Part shown: positions 7,248-14,763 of the stretch, one piece after another | Position numbering within the stretch: position 1 is the stretch's first letter | How the letters are laid out: each line of letters starts with the position of its first letter | Origin: a virus | Virus record (IMG/VR): IMGVR_UViG_3300002835_000049 | Location: 51,353 to 115,352 of that record | Direction: 5' to 3' (one strand) | Length of the DNA: 64,000 nucleotides | Made by a program: the position numbers and the translations under genes | The notes under the pieces: model-generated | The model's database searches: none | What the model was told of the DNA's origin: nothing | The model's input: the letters and a program-made list of their open reading frames with translations, nothing else

Positions 7248-7631
7248 CAATTCAAAAAATTTATCTTGATTAGTTTTCTCTGGGGGGATAATTAATGATT
7301 CAACCTTAAATGTTACAAAATCCATACCAGCATATGTCATCTTGAAATAATCATTTAACATTAACTCATAACTCGCCTTATCTCCCATAACCAACCAATT
7401 CTCATGACAAAATATATTAACACCAACAAGAAATTTTTTAATAGGTTCAAAAGTTTGGGGGTCATATACTGATGTCGTTCTAAATCCAGCTGATTCAATA
7501 TCTCTAATCTCCGGACGAGTCCTTAAGACAACCGATTTAAAAGTATCCGGTATAACAATTTCCCTATTTTCTAAAGATTTCTCGCATAATACCCGAATCT
7601 CATCCATACTTAAATTATATTCATTTTCCAT
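7236..7631 (-). CDS. Hypothetical protein
   Basis: 131 residues, mixed alpha/beta, no leader tag, no known motif. Ends FFELFGR. Lies between a microprotein gene and the paralogue at 6954 on the same strand. Confidence 0.6.
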   Translation of the reverse strand: MENEYNLSMDEIRVLCEKSLENREIVIPDTFKSVVLRTRPEIRDIESAGFRTTSVYDPQTFEPIKKFLVGVNIFCHENWLVMGDKASYELMLNDYFKMTYAGMDFVTFKVESLIIPPEKTNQDKFFELFGR

Positions 7632-7634
7632 AAC

Positions 7635-7718
7635 CTATTTCTTTTTAACAAATTCAATAACCAATCTTATCATAAGCCCGGCAATAATACCAAACAAAGC
7701 AAATATAGTTTCTCTCAT
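7635..7718 (-). CDS. 27-residue membrane microprotein
   Basis: ATG at 7718: MRETIFALFGIIAGLMIRLV then IEFVKKK. One hydrophobic helix with a basic end. Tight fit between neighbours supports it, but such short frames can arise by chance. Confidence 0.45.
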   Translation of the reverse strand: MRETIFALFGIIAGLMIRLVIEFVKKK

Positions 7719-7730
7719 AACTTTTATTTT

Positions 7731-8138
7731 TTAATTTCTCCCCCAACCATAATTCACAATATCACCATTAATATATTCTTTCCATTTTTTTCTCCAAGGA
7801 CCCGAAAATAATATTGTCATACATCCGTTGCTGTTGGAGATTCTATGATATGAATCCCGGGGGAAATAAACTAATGTCTTTTCTCTTCTAACGATGTGAA
7901 AATCGCCGGTTAATTCATTGTCTAGTATATGCTCATCATATTCACCAAACAGTTTCACAGACCACGCATTAAAAGCGTGGGTATGAAACCTATCCTGACT
8001 ACCAAAGGATTTATGAAAATAAAAAAAGATGATGGAGAATAACCATTTACATTCAAATAATACAAATTGACTAACGATTTGGTCCCCGAATTCAAATCTA
8101 TTGTATTTTAATAGGGAAATTGTTTTTGTTTTTACCAT
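7731..8138 (-). CDS. Cupin-fold protein
   Basis: 135 residues. HTHAFN (H52, H54), E69 and FPRDSYHRI with H98 follow the cupin pattern of two metal-binding motifs, then ILFSGPWRKKW, an ending I associate with small phage/bacterial cupins of the HTHPW...GP..R.W type. Cupins bind a metal and often a small ligand or oxygen; the substrate here is unknown. Single gene followed by a terminator of its neighbour. Confidence 0.7.
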   Translation of the reverse strand: MVKTKTISLLKYNRFEFGDQIVSQFVLFECKWLFSIIFFYFHKSFGSQDRFHTHAFNAWSVKLFGEYDEHILDNELTGDFHIVRREKTLVYFPRDSYHRISNSNGCMTILFSGPWRKKWKEYINGDIVNYGWGRN

Positions 8139-8199
8139 AATTACTGTGTATCTTATGGAATTAAAATATAATCACAATATTTGGTTTAGTCAAATAAAA

Positions 8200-8219
8200 A
8201 ACCCCCAATCAAGGGGGTT
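8200..8219 (-). terminator. Terminator after 8225-8551 gene
   Basis: AACCCCC / GGGGGTT stem with minus-strand T tail. Confidence 0.85.
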
Positions 8220-8224
8220 AAATT

Positions 8225-8551
8225 TTATTCTTCTTCTTCGTCATCATCCTCATCGTCGTCCTCATCAACATCAACAAAGAATATTTCTTTTTCTTCGTCA
8301 TAAATTTTGTCTTTGGTTTCATACATATTAGTCAAATCATCATACAATGAGTCGCTATACGATTCCTCACCCTCTTCTTCAATTGGGTCCATATCCCAAA
8401 AATTTTCTTCAATATATTTTTTCATTTCGTTTTCGGTCATACCATCCAATTCTGGGTAGTCCGATACGGTAATGGTTACAGGTGCGTGCCAAACGGCAAT
8501 ACAATGGGATTCTAATAATCCAAAACTGAGTTTTTTAGGTGCTTCTGACAT
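8225..8551 (-). CDS. Acidic DYPELxGM protein
   Basis: 108 residues ending in a run of Asp and Glu. Shares DYPEL-x-GM-x-x-x-E and the following Y-x-E-x-N pattern with the upstream gene (8554-8847), so the two are tandem paralogues. No leader. A highly acidic tail could mimic DNA or bind basic proteins; that is speculation. Confidence 0.6.
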   Translation of the reverse strand: MSEAPKKLSFGLLESHCIAVWHAPVTITVSDYPELDGMTENEMKKYIEENFWDMDPIEEEGEESYSDSLYDDLTNMYETKDKIYDEEKEIFFVDVDEDDDEDDDEEEE

Positions 8552-8553
8552 AA

Positions 8554-8847
8554 TTAAAACATTTTAGCCACAGCGTAAATTTCTTGGGTCTCATTCGTAA
8601 TTTTGTCTCTACGAATATCCATATCGTTAAGTTGTTCCTCAAGTGAATCATAACCAAATTCATCATTGGTTGGTTTCATTTTCGAAGCGTTGAATTCAAC
8701 ATAATCAATAGATTCTTCTTTACTCATACCTTCCAATTCAGGATAATCTTCAAGGTTTAATTCCACCGGTTCTTTTGTAATTGATGTTTCATAATATTCT
8801 CTAGCGAATACTGCAATTGTTTTTGGGTTTTCTGTTTGTTCTGACAT
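8554..8847 (-). CDS. DYPELxGM protein, paralogue of downstream gene
   Basis: 97 residues, MSEQTENPKTIAVFAREYY start; NLEDYPELEGMSKEESIDYV matches its neighbour. Lacks the poly-acidic tail. Two bases separate the genes, so they form one operon. A weak TATCTTTA box lies upstream near 8865. Confidence 0.6.
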   Translation of the reverse strand: MSEQTENPKTIAVFAREYYETSITKEPVELNLEDYPELEGMSKEESIDYVEFNASKMKPTNDEFGYDSLEEQLNDMDIRRDKITNETQEIYAVAKMF

Positions 8848-8882
8848 AATTTTTAAGTTTTTTTATAAAGATACAAATAAAA

Positions 8883-8906
8883 AACCCCACTGTCAAGGTG
8901 GGGGGT
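8883..8906 (-). terminator. Terminator after 8911-9189 gene
   Basis: AACCCCAC / GTGGGGGGTT hairpin with T-rich tail on the minus strand. Confidence 0.85.
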
Positions 8907-8910
8907 TAAA

Positions 8911-9189
8911 TTATTCTGAAATATCTTCAATACCGGCTTCAGGAAAATTATCTTGGAGATACCTCAACATTAAATCATTTGAGTTTTTCCCAAATATATC
9001 CTCTAATTTATCTTCCATATCATAACTTGAGAATATAAAACTTTTACCATTTTTCCACCCATAAACTTCCCCATGATTCTTCCAATTTCGAAACTCCCTA
9101 TGCTCGGGGACATAAATTAAATTTGTTCGGTGATTGATATATTTAACGAACGCATCATACATTCTACTTTCTGTTATTAGTATTTTCAT
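8911..9189 (-). CDS. ITE-leader family protein
   Basis: 92 residues. MKILITESRMYDAFVKYINH: I-T-E followed by S is the best match to a T4-type prohead-protease site. Family beta segment (GKSFIFSSYDM) and C-terminal LEDIFGK...LMLRYLQDNF helices are present. Third gene of a run 9875-8911 of related proteins. Confidence 0.7.
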   Translation of the reverse strand: MKILITESRMYDAFVKYINHRTNLIYVPEHREFRNWKNHGEVYGWKNGKSFIFSSYDMEDKLEDIFGKNSNDLMLRYLQDNFPEAGIEDISE

Positions 9190-9190
9190 A

Positions 9191-9511
9191 TTAATAATTT
9201 AATTCTTGTATATATAATAATGTACTTAATAAATTGGGTTGACCGAATTTATCGGCAACATATTCTTTACAAATATCTACCAATTCGGGGATGCCAATAC
9301 CAAACATATTTTTAGCAGTACCAAAGTCATCACTATTAAAGACAATAATTTCAGTTTCTGTGTCATAATGAAAAGCAACACGACCATCACCATTCATATA
9401 TTCAAATAGAACATGGGGTGCTTTCATATTTATCGCTCGTCTTCCGTGTTTTTCGTAACCTCTGAAAACCGAATCAAAAAATTTAAACACAAGTCGTTTT
9501 ATTTTATCCAT
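9191..9511 (-). CDS. Leaderless ITE-family paralogue
   Basis: 106 residues from the ATG at 9511, immediately after the previous stop. MDKIKRLVFKFFDSVF aligns with the first helix of leader-bearing relatives; the C-terminal end EYVADKFGQPNLL corresponds to their WFxxKYNLPV. Middle has TETEIIVFNSDD. Sits between two leader-bearing paralogues, showing the tag is optional. Confidence 0.6.
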   Translation of the reverse strand: MDKIKRLVFKFFDSVFRGYEKHGRRAINMKAPHVLFEYMNGDGRVAFHYDTETEIIVFNSDDFGTAKNMFGIGIPELVDICKEYVADKFGQPNLLSTLLYIQELNY

Positions 9512-9512
9512 A

Positions 9513-9875
9513 TTATTCATCAACAAAGTTATTTATAATATAATCTAATTCAATACCCAAATGTTGGATACCAAGAACTTTTAAAAAATCATATTCGTCA
9601 ATTTTACGATTTTGTTTTTCGCTTAAAACCAATATACCATATTCTTTACCTTGAGGTTGAACATAATAATTATTACCATCAATATGAAACAAATACATTG
9701 GACCAAAATTGTTAAGTAACCATCTAAACTCCTCTCTACCATCAGAGAACAAGTGTTGACCTTTAGGTCCTAACTCAATCCAATTTGTAATTATCTCAAT
9801 ACGGTCAGACAAATCATATCCCACCACCTTGGTAATTAAATCTTTTATTTTATTCTCCGTAATTATAAATTTCAT
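9513..9875 (-). CDS. ITE-leader family protein
   Basis: 120 residues. MKFIITENKIKDLITKVV leader and helix; no clear WF-type end, so a divergent member. ATATTTAT box 4 nt before the ATG. First gene of a three-gene run. Function unknown. Confidence 0.65.
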   Translation of the reverse strand: MKFIITENKIKDLITKVVGYDLSDRIEIITNWIELGPKGQHLFSDGREEFRWLLNNFGPMYLFHIDGNNYYVQPQGKEYGILVLSEKQNRKIDEYDFLKVLGIQHLGIELDYIINNFVDE

Positions 9876-9879
9876 ATTA

Positions 9880-9887
9880 ATAAATAT
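9880..9887 (-). promoter_or_regulatory. ATATTTAT box 4 nt before ATG of 9513-9875 gene
   Basis: Fixed-spacing class of the octamer. Confidence 0.55.
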
Positions 9888-9967
9888 AACAACATCCCAA
9901 AAAAAAAGGGGGGCGGGGGGTTTGAATACGACCGGAGGGAGTTCGGGTTATGTGAGACATCAATAAA

Positions 9968-9995
9968 AAACCCCCAACTACTTAAAGCGGGGGTA
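9968..9995 (-). terminator. Terminator after 10002-10556 gene
   Basis: ACCCCC / GGGGGT stem with minus-strand T run. The 70 bases to its left include an unusual GGGGGGCGGGGGG tract with no gene. Confidence 0.75.
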
Positions 9996-10001
9996 TCAAT
10001 A

Positions 10002-10556
10002 TTAATTAAACACATAATCATTCATCGTTGACATAGGGGTAAGATACTCCAATTGTTTAAAACCCTTTTCATGAGAGTACCTTTGTAATAAACTTTTAAT
10101 TTGAACACAAGAATCAAACCACTCATGACTCATTATTTTAATATCCGATTTAATTGAAATAGAAACTTCGGGGGGGTATACCTCACTACCTTTCCTACGA
10201 TAAAAATTTATTGACTGTATAGATTTACCATAAATGGATTTCTTAATATATTCCTTCAATTGAATAACATACTTATTGAAAAATTTATCCTTATTAACAA
10301 TATTCAAAAATATATACTGTAAATCAAACCCAAAAGTAACATAATCCCCTTTATCATTTAATTCCTCAAGAATTTCCTCCATATGTAATTCCCCAAAAAC
10401 ATAGGACTCACAATCAATGTTTAATGTTAAACAAATTTTATCTTTACCATCTTTTATCTCCTCACTAAAATACTCAAACTCATACCCCTCTTTAGAACCC
10501 TTATTTAAAAATCCCAAATAGTATCCCGCTTTCTTTGATACCTCTTTTTTATCCAT
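10002..10556 (-). CDS. Hypothetical protein
   Basis: 184 residues, mixed alpha/beta, MDKKEVSKKAGYYLGFLNKG start. No signal, leader or catalytic motif seen. Followed by a terminator; a weak AT-rich box with TATCTTTA precedes it. Confidence 0.6.
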   Translation of the reverse strand: MDKKEVSKKAGYYLGFLNKGSKEGYEFEYFSEEIKDGKDKICLTLNIDCESYVFGELHMEEILEELNDKGDYVTFGFDLQYIFLNIVNKDKFFNKYVIQLKEYIKKSIYGKSIQSINFYRRKGSEVYPPEVSISIKSDIKIMSHEWFDSCVQIKSLLQRYSHEKGFKQLEYLTPMSTMNDYVFN

Positions 10557-10588
10557 ATTATTATTTTTTAATTAAAGATACAAATAAA

Positions 10589-10612
10589 AAACCCCACAAT
10601 CAAGTGGGGGTA
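10589..10612 (-). terminator. Terminator after 10617-11087 gene
   Basis: CCCCAC / GTGGGG stem, minus-strand T tail. Confidence 0.85.
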
Positions 10613-10616
10613 TAAA

Positions 10617-11087
10617 TTAATATCCAATATGTTCCCTTAATCCCGGAATAATAATACCGTACTGTTCATAGACAAGATAATTCATAACTCCGGTTCCCTT
10701 TGTTAATTGGGTAATCTTCTTATGTTCATCCTTAGTCAACAATATAGTTGAAGAATATTTTTTAATTAATTCAGTAAACTCATCAACCCCCATATCAGGA
10801 TTCTTATGTAACTCCTCAAACATAATCTCAGTAGACTTAACTCTCGGAATGTAATGTTCGTTAACAGGTGTTCCCCCATTCTCAATTAACCCATTAGATT
10901 TAAACCCCGTTTTAAAATACTTAATTGTTGTAATATCAAATAAAGGATTCCTATTCCTTGAACAGAACTCTTTTACCAATTCATCACCCCCACGATATTT
11001 ACGGTATCTAACCAATAGACATTTGAAATCCTCTAAGGTTTCCTCAATCATTCTCTGCTTTAACTTACTAATCTTTGGGATACCCAT
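10617..11087 (-). CDS. Hypothetical protein, possible nuclease-like
   Basis: 156 residues, basic N-terminus (LLVRYRKYRGG), then HYIPRVKSTEIMFEEL and ILLTKDEHKKITQLTK. The LTKDEH segment is reminiscent of HNH-type phage proteins, but the full His/Cys pattern is absent, so I leave it unassigned. Own host-type promoter upstream. Confidence 0.6.
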   Translation of the reverse strand: MGIPKISKLKQRMIEETLEDFKCLLVRYRKYRGGDELVKEFCSRNRNPLFDITTIKYFKTGFKSNGLIENGGTPVNEHYIPRVKSTEIMFEELHKNPDMGVDEFTELIKKYSSTILLTKDEHKKITQLTKGTGVMNYLVYEQYGIIIPGLREHIGY

Positions 11088-11103
11088 AATCGTTTATTTT
11101 TTA

Positions 11104-11135
11104 CAAAGATAATACATCCCCCCCTTATAATCAAA
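11104..11135 (-). promoter_or_regulatory. Host-type promoter TTTG-N20-TATCTTTG
   Basis: TATCTTTG (11104-11111) and TTTG (11132-11135) on the minus strand, 17 nt before the ATG at 11087. Confidence 0.65.
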
Positions 11136-11142
11136 TTTTCTT

Positions 11143-11161
11143 ATCCGGAAATTTTCCGGAT
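11143..11161. repeat. ATCCGGAA inverted repeat
   Basis: Perfect 8-bp arms ATCCGGAA / TTCCGGAT around ATT, with a third TCCGGA copy at about 11182; lies just upstream of the promoter at 11104-11135, so an operator is possible. Confidence 0.5.
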
Positions 11162-11197
11162 TATAAACCATTATTTCCGGATTCCCCAAAATGGGGG

Positions 11198-11518
11198 TTA
11201 ATTTACAAATCTCATTAGGTCACCCATTTTTTTTATATTATGTTTATCCCCAAACCAATCTCTAATAATTCTTGACACATCATCAGGATTCATTAAAAAG
11301 AAAGTGGATACCATATTGGTTAATTTACTACCCCTAAAAATAAGAATACCCCCCGATGAATTAAAAATATTGAAATATAGTATAAGGGATTTATTCTTTT
11401 TTGATATAATATCATAAGTGTTATATTTCTCTCTTGGTTTTCCCTTAATACAAACCACCTCATCCCCCAAATAATTATCCAAGAACTTATATATTATTTT
11501 TTTCATATTATTTTCCAT
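11198..11518 (-). CDS. Leaderless ITE-family paralogue
   Basis: 106 residues from the ATG at 11518 (the ATG at 11506 is an alternative). MKKIIYKFLDNYLGDEV and RDWFGDKHNIKKMGDL are the family's first and last helices; a GGILIFRG beta segment lies between. No MKxxITE tag. Uses a host-type promoter rather than the ATATTTAT box. Confidence 0.6.
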   Translation of the reverse strand: MENNMKKIIYKFLDNYLGDEVVCIKGKPREKYNTYDIISKKNKSLILYFNIFNSSGGILIFRGSKLTNMVSTFFLMNPDDVSRIIRDWFGDKHNIKKMGDLMRFVN

Positions 11519-11535
11519 AATTCTATATTTTGGGA

Positions 11536-11566
11536 CAAAGATAATACAATTTATTTAATAACCAAA
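11536..11566 (-). promoter_or_regulatory. Host-type promoter TTTG-N19-TATCTTTG
   Basis: TATCTTTG (11536-11543) and TTTG (11563-11566) on the minus strand before the ATG at 11518. Confidence 0.65.
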
Positions 11567-11890
11567 CATTATTTTCAGACATCCCCAAAATGGGGGGATT
11601 TTTTCCCCAAAAATTTTTCCAGAATTTTTTAGACAAATTTTCTATAAAAGTTTTTTTTACCCATACACAATGTAGAGAGGATTATCCCCCCTTTTGACGC
11701 CCAAAATACCCATATGGGGAGGGGGGATACCCCCCCGGGAGGGGGTGTAGGGGGTATATACGGGGGGATGGGAGGGTGTTTGGACAAAAAACCCCCTGTA
11801 AATAGATGGGGGGTGAGGGGGTATATTTGATTTATCCTAATAAATGGGGGAAAAGTTATCAACATGACATGGTGTCAGTTGTTCATAACT
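11567..11890. other. Gene-free G/C-run-rich region
   Basis: About 320 bases with no credible gene. It has many runs of 4-8 G or C, including a GGAGGGGGGATACCCCCCCG hairpin and further G-runs to 11820, in sharp contrast to the AT-rich surroundings. The plus strand could form G-quadruplexes or strong hairpins. The open minus-strand frame across it is low complexity and I do not call it. Confidence 0.6.
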
Positions 11891-12340
11891 TTATTCATTA
11901 TACACAATAAAGTTATGAACACTTGGTTGAGCTGGGTATATTCTATCGGGGTTACCCCACTTTGATTCATAGGTATACATTCTTTTGAGTTCATCGGGGA
12001 TGTATTGATAAGTATTCTTGTAGTGGTCGCTTATCTTGGTTCGGAACTTGTGCATATCATCATCTTGAGTTGGGGATAGTTCCTCAAGGAACCCCCCAAT
12101 TGCGTAAGAGGAGTTGTAGTCATTCTCTGGGTCCTTAAGTTTTATCTTCCAATAGGGGTTTAATGGAATGTTGAGGTAATCGGATAACATATAGAAGTCA
12201 ACGTATAGGTCAATGACTGTTATAGAATCATACTTCTTATAATCATCCCCATACTTCCATCCTTTAATGAATGGGTATTTCTTTGCTGTAGCTTTGGTTG
12301 TTATATCAAACCCTTTATCTATTAATTTATTTTCTTTCAT
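11891..12340 (-). CDS. Hypothetical protein
   Basis: 149 residues from the ATG at 12340 (MKENKLIDKGFDITTKATAK); longer in-frame starts exist but the ATATTTAT box 5 nt before this ATG fixes it. Aromatic-rich, soluble, no motif recognised. Confidence 0.6.
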   Translation of the reverse strand: MKENKLIDKGFDITTKATAKKYPFIKGWKYGDDYKKYDSITVIDLYVDFYMLSDYLNIPLNPYWKIKLKDPENDYNSSYAIGGFLEELSPTQDDDMHKFRTKISDHYKNTYQYIPDELKRMYTYESKWGNPDRIYPAQPSVHNFIVYNE

Positions 12341-12345
12341 ATTGT

Positions 12346-12353
12346 ATAAATAT
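12346..12353 (-). promoter_or_regulatory. ATATTTAT box 5 nt before ATG of 11891-12340 gene
   Basis: Octamer on the minus strand; decides the start codon. Confidence 0.5.
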
Positions 12354-12526
12354 ATTGAAATAATGTTTGTGTATGTAATATATAATTTGAATTTATTTGG
12401 TATTGTGAAAACAATATCATATCTTTGTACCACAGAATCGGTAATCACTCCGGATGGGGGCGCGACGATAGGGTTGGAAGAGTAGACTCCACAGCGCTTT
12501 ATATATTTTTATATAAATCCCCCATC

Positions 12527-12958
12527 CTATTCATTGAAAGATATCCCTTTCATATCTTCAGATATCTTTAATCCCCCCACTATCCATTGGTTCTTAACAT
12601 CTATCTCACATATAATATTCTTATTTAAATTGTCACTCCACCATAACATCTGTAGATTATCCGGGTGAGCAATATGTTTCTCCGGGATGTTATGGTCAAA
12701 CCCCCATTTCACACTTATCTTATGGTCTATGTGATATTTGTGCCAACCCCTGTTCTCCACCCCCTCGATAAGATGTTTCACCTGTTCGGTTAGTTCATTA
12801 ACCCTTATCCTATACTTATCGTATTTGGTTAAAGGTTTTTTAACTTTCTTCTTCCTTGTTGTTTTAGTTGGGGGTTTATAGTGTTTACTCTTGTTAGATT
12901 TTAATGGACTCTCACTCCATATCGGAGTCAAATCAGTCTTTTTTGGTATTAATCCCAT
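12527..12958 (-). CDS. HNH endonuclease
   Basis: 143 residues. A basic N-terminus (THE KKKVKK region, residues 35-41) precedes YHIDHKISVKWGF (H76, D78, H79), HPDNLQMLWW with N101, and SDNLNKN, the H-N-N order of HNH nucleases that cut DNA with a metal. Phage versions act in packaging, homing or host-DNA breakdown. It stands alone next to the gene-free regions, so a homing-type selfish gene is the likeliest reading. Confidence 0.85.
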   Translation of the reverse strand: MGLIPKKTDLTPIWSESPLKSNKSKHYKPPTKTTRKKKVKKPLTKYDKYRIRVNELTEQVKHLIEGVENRGWHKYHIDHKISVKWGFDHNIPEKHIAHPDNLQMLWWSDNLNKNIICEIDVKNQWIVGGLKISEDMKGISFNE

Positions 12959-13015
12959 AGTTTATAATGTTTCTTTATTATATATATCATAATAATGAGG
13001 AAAAGACAATTATAT

Positions 13016-13067
13016 CTCGACATTCATTGATAATTTAATAAAATATACTCGACATTCACTAATAATT
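13016..13067. repeat. Two 20-bp direct repeats
   Basis: CTCGACATTCATTGATAATT at 13016 and CTCGACATTCACTAATAATT at 13048 (18 of 20 identical, period 32), upstream of the HNH gene; a possible protein-binding site pair. Confidence 0.6.
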
Positions 13068-13137
13068 AGGTAATTGTGGGGGATTAATATGATTTTGTCG
13101 TACATTTGTCTATACTTATGTATTAAACATCTATACT

Positions 13138-13224
13138 ATGAAAAAAATTACACATTGGTTGAAGTTATTATGGGTGTCCATTAAAGAGACATCTAAGAAT
13201 TGTCCCCGAGAGACAAAGTGGTAA
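13138..13224 (+). CDS. Possible 28-residue protein
   Basis: ATG at 13138 opens MKKITHWLKLLWVSIKETSK, an amphipathic basic start, ending in ETKW. It overlaps the end of a convergent gene by 32 nt. Weak evidence only. Confidence 0.25.
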   Translation: MKKITHWLKLLWVSIKETSKNCPRETKW

Positions 13225-13480
13225 TGTAATCCTCCACCCTACCAAGGGAATCAGTCCTTATTTCCATATTAACCCCATTGAAGTCTTCACTCGATAGGGG
13301 GGTTTTCTTATGTATCATCTCTATCACATCCCCCATGTCAACATCCACAAGCAATAATACATCCTGTTTTATTCTCTTCCCCGATTTAAACATCCGGTAA
13401 ACACATTTCCCATATCCATAATCCACCACATAGGTATCACCCGACATAGTGACAGTAGCATTCATTTCATTTAAGTACAT
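13193..13480 (-). CDS. Hypothetical beta-rich protein
   Basis: 95 residues with TYVVDYGYGKCVYRMFKSGK and DVLLLVDVDMGDVIEMI beta/alpha segments. No family recognised. An ATATTTAT box lies 18 nt upstream of the ATG, followed by a large inverted repeat. Confidence 0.55.
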   Translation of the reverse strand: MYLNEMNATVTMSGDTYVVDYGYGKCVYRMFKSGKRIKQDVLLLVDVDMGDVIEMIHKKTPLSSEDFNGVNMEIRTDSLGRVEDYITTLSLGDNS

Positions 13481-13498
13481 AATTGTTCATATCTTTTT

Positions 13499-13506
13499 AT
13501 AAATAT
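13499..13506 (-). promoter_or_regulatory. ATATTTAT box, 18 nt before 13193-13480 gene
   Basis: Variable-spacing class of the octamer, abutting the inverted repeat at 13507. Confidence 0.45.
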
Positions 13507-13557
13507 AGTTATTAACAATTGGGTTTTAAATACTAACAGAGGGGATTGTTAATAACT
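13507..13557. repeat. 13-bp perfect inverted repeat
   Basis: AGTTATTAACAAT (13507-13519) and ATTGTTAATAACT (13545-13557) around a 25-nt loop; could be a hairpin in a transcript or a regulator site. Confidence 0.75.
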
Positions 13558-13680
13558 TTTTATGTTAAATTTCTTGTTTTTGACAAAATGTCAGTCTCTC
13601 TTTACGATGGGGATAATCCTTTTTCCCCCATTTTAATAATACAACCTTACCATCTTCTACCACATATTCCCACCAAATAT

Positions 13681-14011
13681 GGTCCTATGAATAGTTAAAC
13701 ATCAATTTATCCCCTCTGTAGGGGTCTGTAGGACCAATAAATTAGGTATATACATTTCCCAGTGATTTATGTTAGTTATGGTACATAACGCGTGAGAACC
13801 GTTAGGTGTTAGGATGATTACTCTTCAACCTGACTGAAAGGAAGTTCAACGACCCGTCAGGGGGTATTTTGTTCCATTTAATAGACTCCCTACGTGTCGG
13901 TCAGGACACGAACTTAATGGGTGTGGAATGGGACACCACAGAGACAGATAATACCATTAAAACTTACCTTTCGTATCAGTCCTGTGAGTTTTAAACTGAC
14001 TACAATGATAC
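13681..14011. ncRNA. Candidate structured non-coding RNA
   Basis: Perfect complementary arms seen: GGTCCTA 13681-13687 with TAGGACC 13729-13735 enclosing CCCC/GGGG at 13711-13724; ACCC/GGGT at 13853-13865; CGTGTC 13893-13898 with GACACG 13905-13910; TTAATGG 13914-13920 with CCATTAA 13954-13960; GTATCA 13973-13978 with TGATAC 14006-14011, itself enclosing GTC/GAC and AGTT/AACT. CCTGAC at 13830 could pair with either of two GTCAGG loops (13857, 13900). Strand and identity unknown; I recognise no known RNA family. Confidence 0.35.
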
Positions 14012-14059
14012 AAAACATAAGTTATTATAACATCCCGTAGTATGTTCATTTCATTTGAT

Positions 14060-14078
14060 TGTTCATTAACAATGAACA
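14060..14078. promoter_or_regulatory. Palindromic operator-like site
   Basis: TGTTCATTAACAATGAACA is a perfect palindrome; half-site copies occur at about 14044 (GTTCATT) and 14085 (AACAATGAAC). Such clusters often bind a repressor. Confidence 0.5.
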
Positions 14079-14301
14079 TCCACTAACAATGAACGCCATA
14101 CCGGATAACTAAACCTGTCCCTCATTTGTCCCCCCTTAAAAGGGGGATTAGTTAAATGGGGGGTAAAATGATTATATGTATAAATTATTGAGTTTTTTAT
14201 ACATATGGAAGTTGATGTGTATAGATAAATGGATTTCTTATACATATATCCGTATTGATACGATAATATACGAAAATGATACGATTAATTATTTGAGAGA
14301 T

Positions 14302-14309
14302 ATATTTAT
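14302..14309 (+). promoter_or_regulatory. ATATTTAT box 4 nt before ATG of 14314-14667 gene
   Basis: Fixed-spacing class; decides the start at 14314 over longer in-frame starts from 14176. Confidence 0.55.
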
Positions 14310-14313
14310 ATAT

Positions 14314-14667
14314 ATGAAATTTATTATAACAGAGAATAAAAGGAATCAGATTGTCACTGATTGGTTGGATAAGAACTATGGTAATTTAAAACCTGAACAA
14401 CATAAAATTGCTTCCGTTACGTCTTATGTGGATGATAATGAAAATGAGATATTCACATCTAATTGGTCCGGATTAGTTACCATACATAACTCTGATTTAC
14501 AAACAATGTTATTTACCGTATTTAATTTGGATAAGGATAGTTTAAATAGTATCTTTATACCTTGGATGATGGAGAGATATTATATAAAAGTTAATGATGT
14601 TCGGTATACCACTTGGCATTGTAATAAGTGTGGTGAATTTCATCCTACTAAATATCATATTGATTAA
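14314..14667 (+). CDS. ITE-leader family protein with CxxC end
   Basis: 117 residues. MKFIITENKRNQIVTDWLDK leader and helix, very close to the gene at 21531 (NWLNKNYGDLEP / DWLDKNYGNLKP). Family end PWMMERYYIKV, then an extra WHCNKCGEFHPTKYHID tail whose two Cys and two His could bind zinc. One of few plus-strand members. Confidence 0.7.
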   Translation: MKFIITENKRNQIVTDWLDKNYGNLKPEQHKIASVTSYVDDNENEIFTSNWSGLVTIHNSDLQTMLFTVFNLDKDSLNSIFIPWMMERYYIKVNDVRYTTWHCNKCGEFHPTKYHID

Positions 14668-14763
14668 TCCCCCTCGTTTTAAAATAGTAAAGGATGGAAC
14701 TATGAGTGAAATTCCGGAACGGTAGTGTAGGAATGATAACGAATGGTTTTATCGTTTAGTATT

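Larger units (their letters stand above)
13558..14313. other. 750-bp gene-free region
   Basis: No credible reading frame. It is less AT-rich than average and dense in inverted repeats (see the candidate structured RNA at 13681-14011 and the palindrome at 14060). CCCCCC/GGGGGG runs occur near 14130-14162. Confidence 0.6.

Noticed and set aside
11629-11865. Minus-strand frame of 78 codons, Pro/Gly-rich
   Set aside because: Low-complexity translation of the G/C-run tract; no start context or promoter, no family.
12449-12526. tRNA-like GC-rich stretch before the HNH gene region
   Set aside because: GGGGGCGCGACGATAGGG looks tRNA-like at first, but no matching acceptor strand or T-arm follows.
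13681-14011. Group I intron
   Set aside because: GTTCAACGAC at 13845 recalls a group I core element, but no matching P7 partner, no split host gene and no splice context were found.
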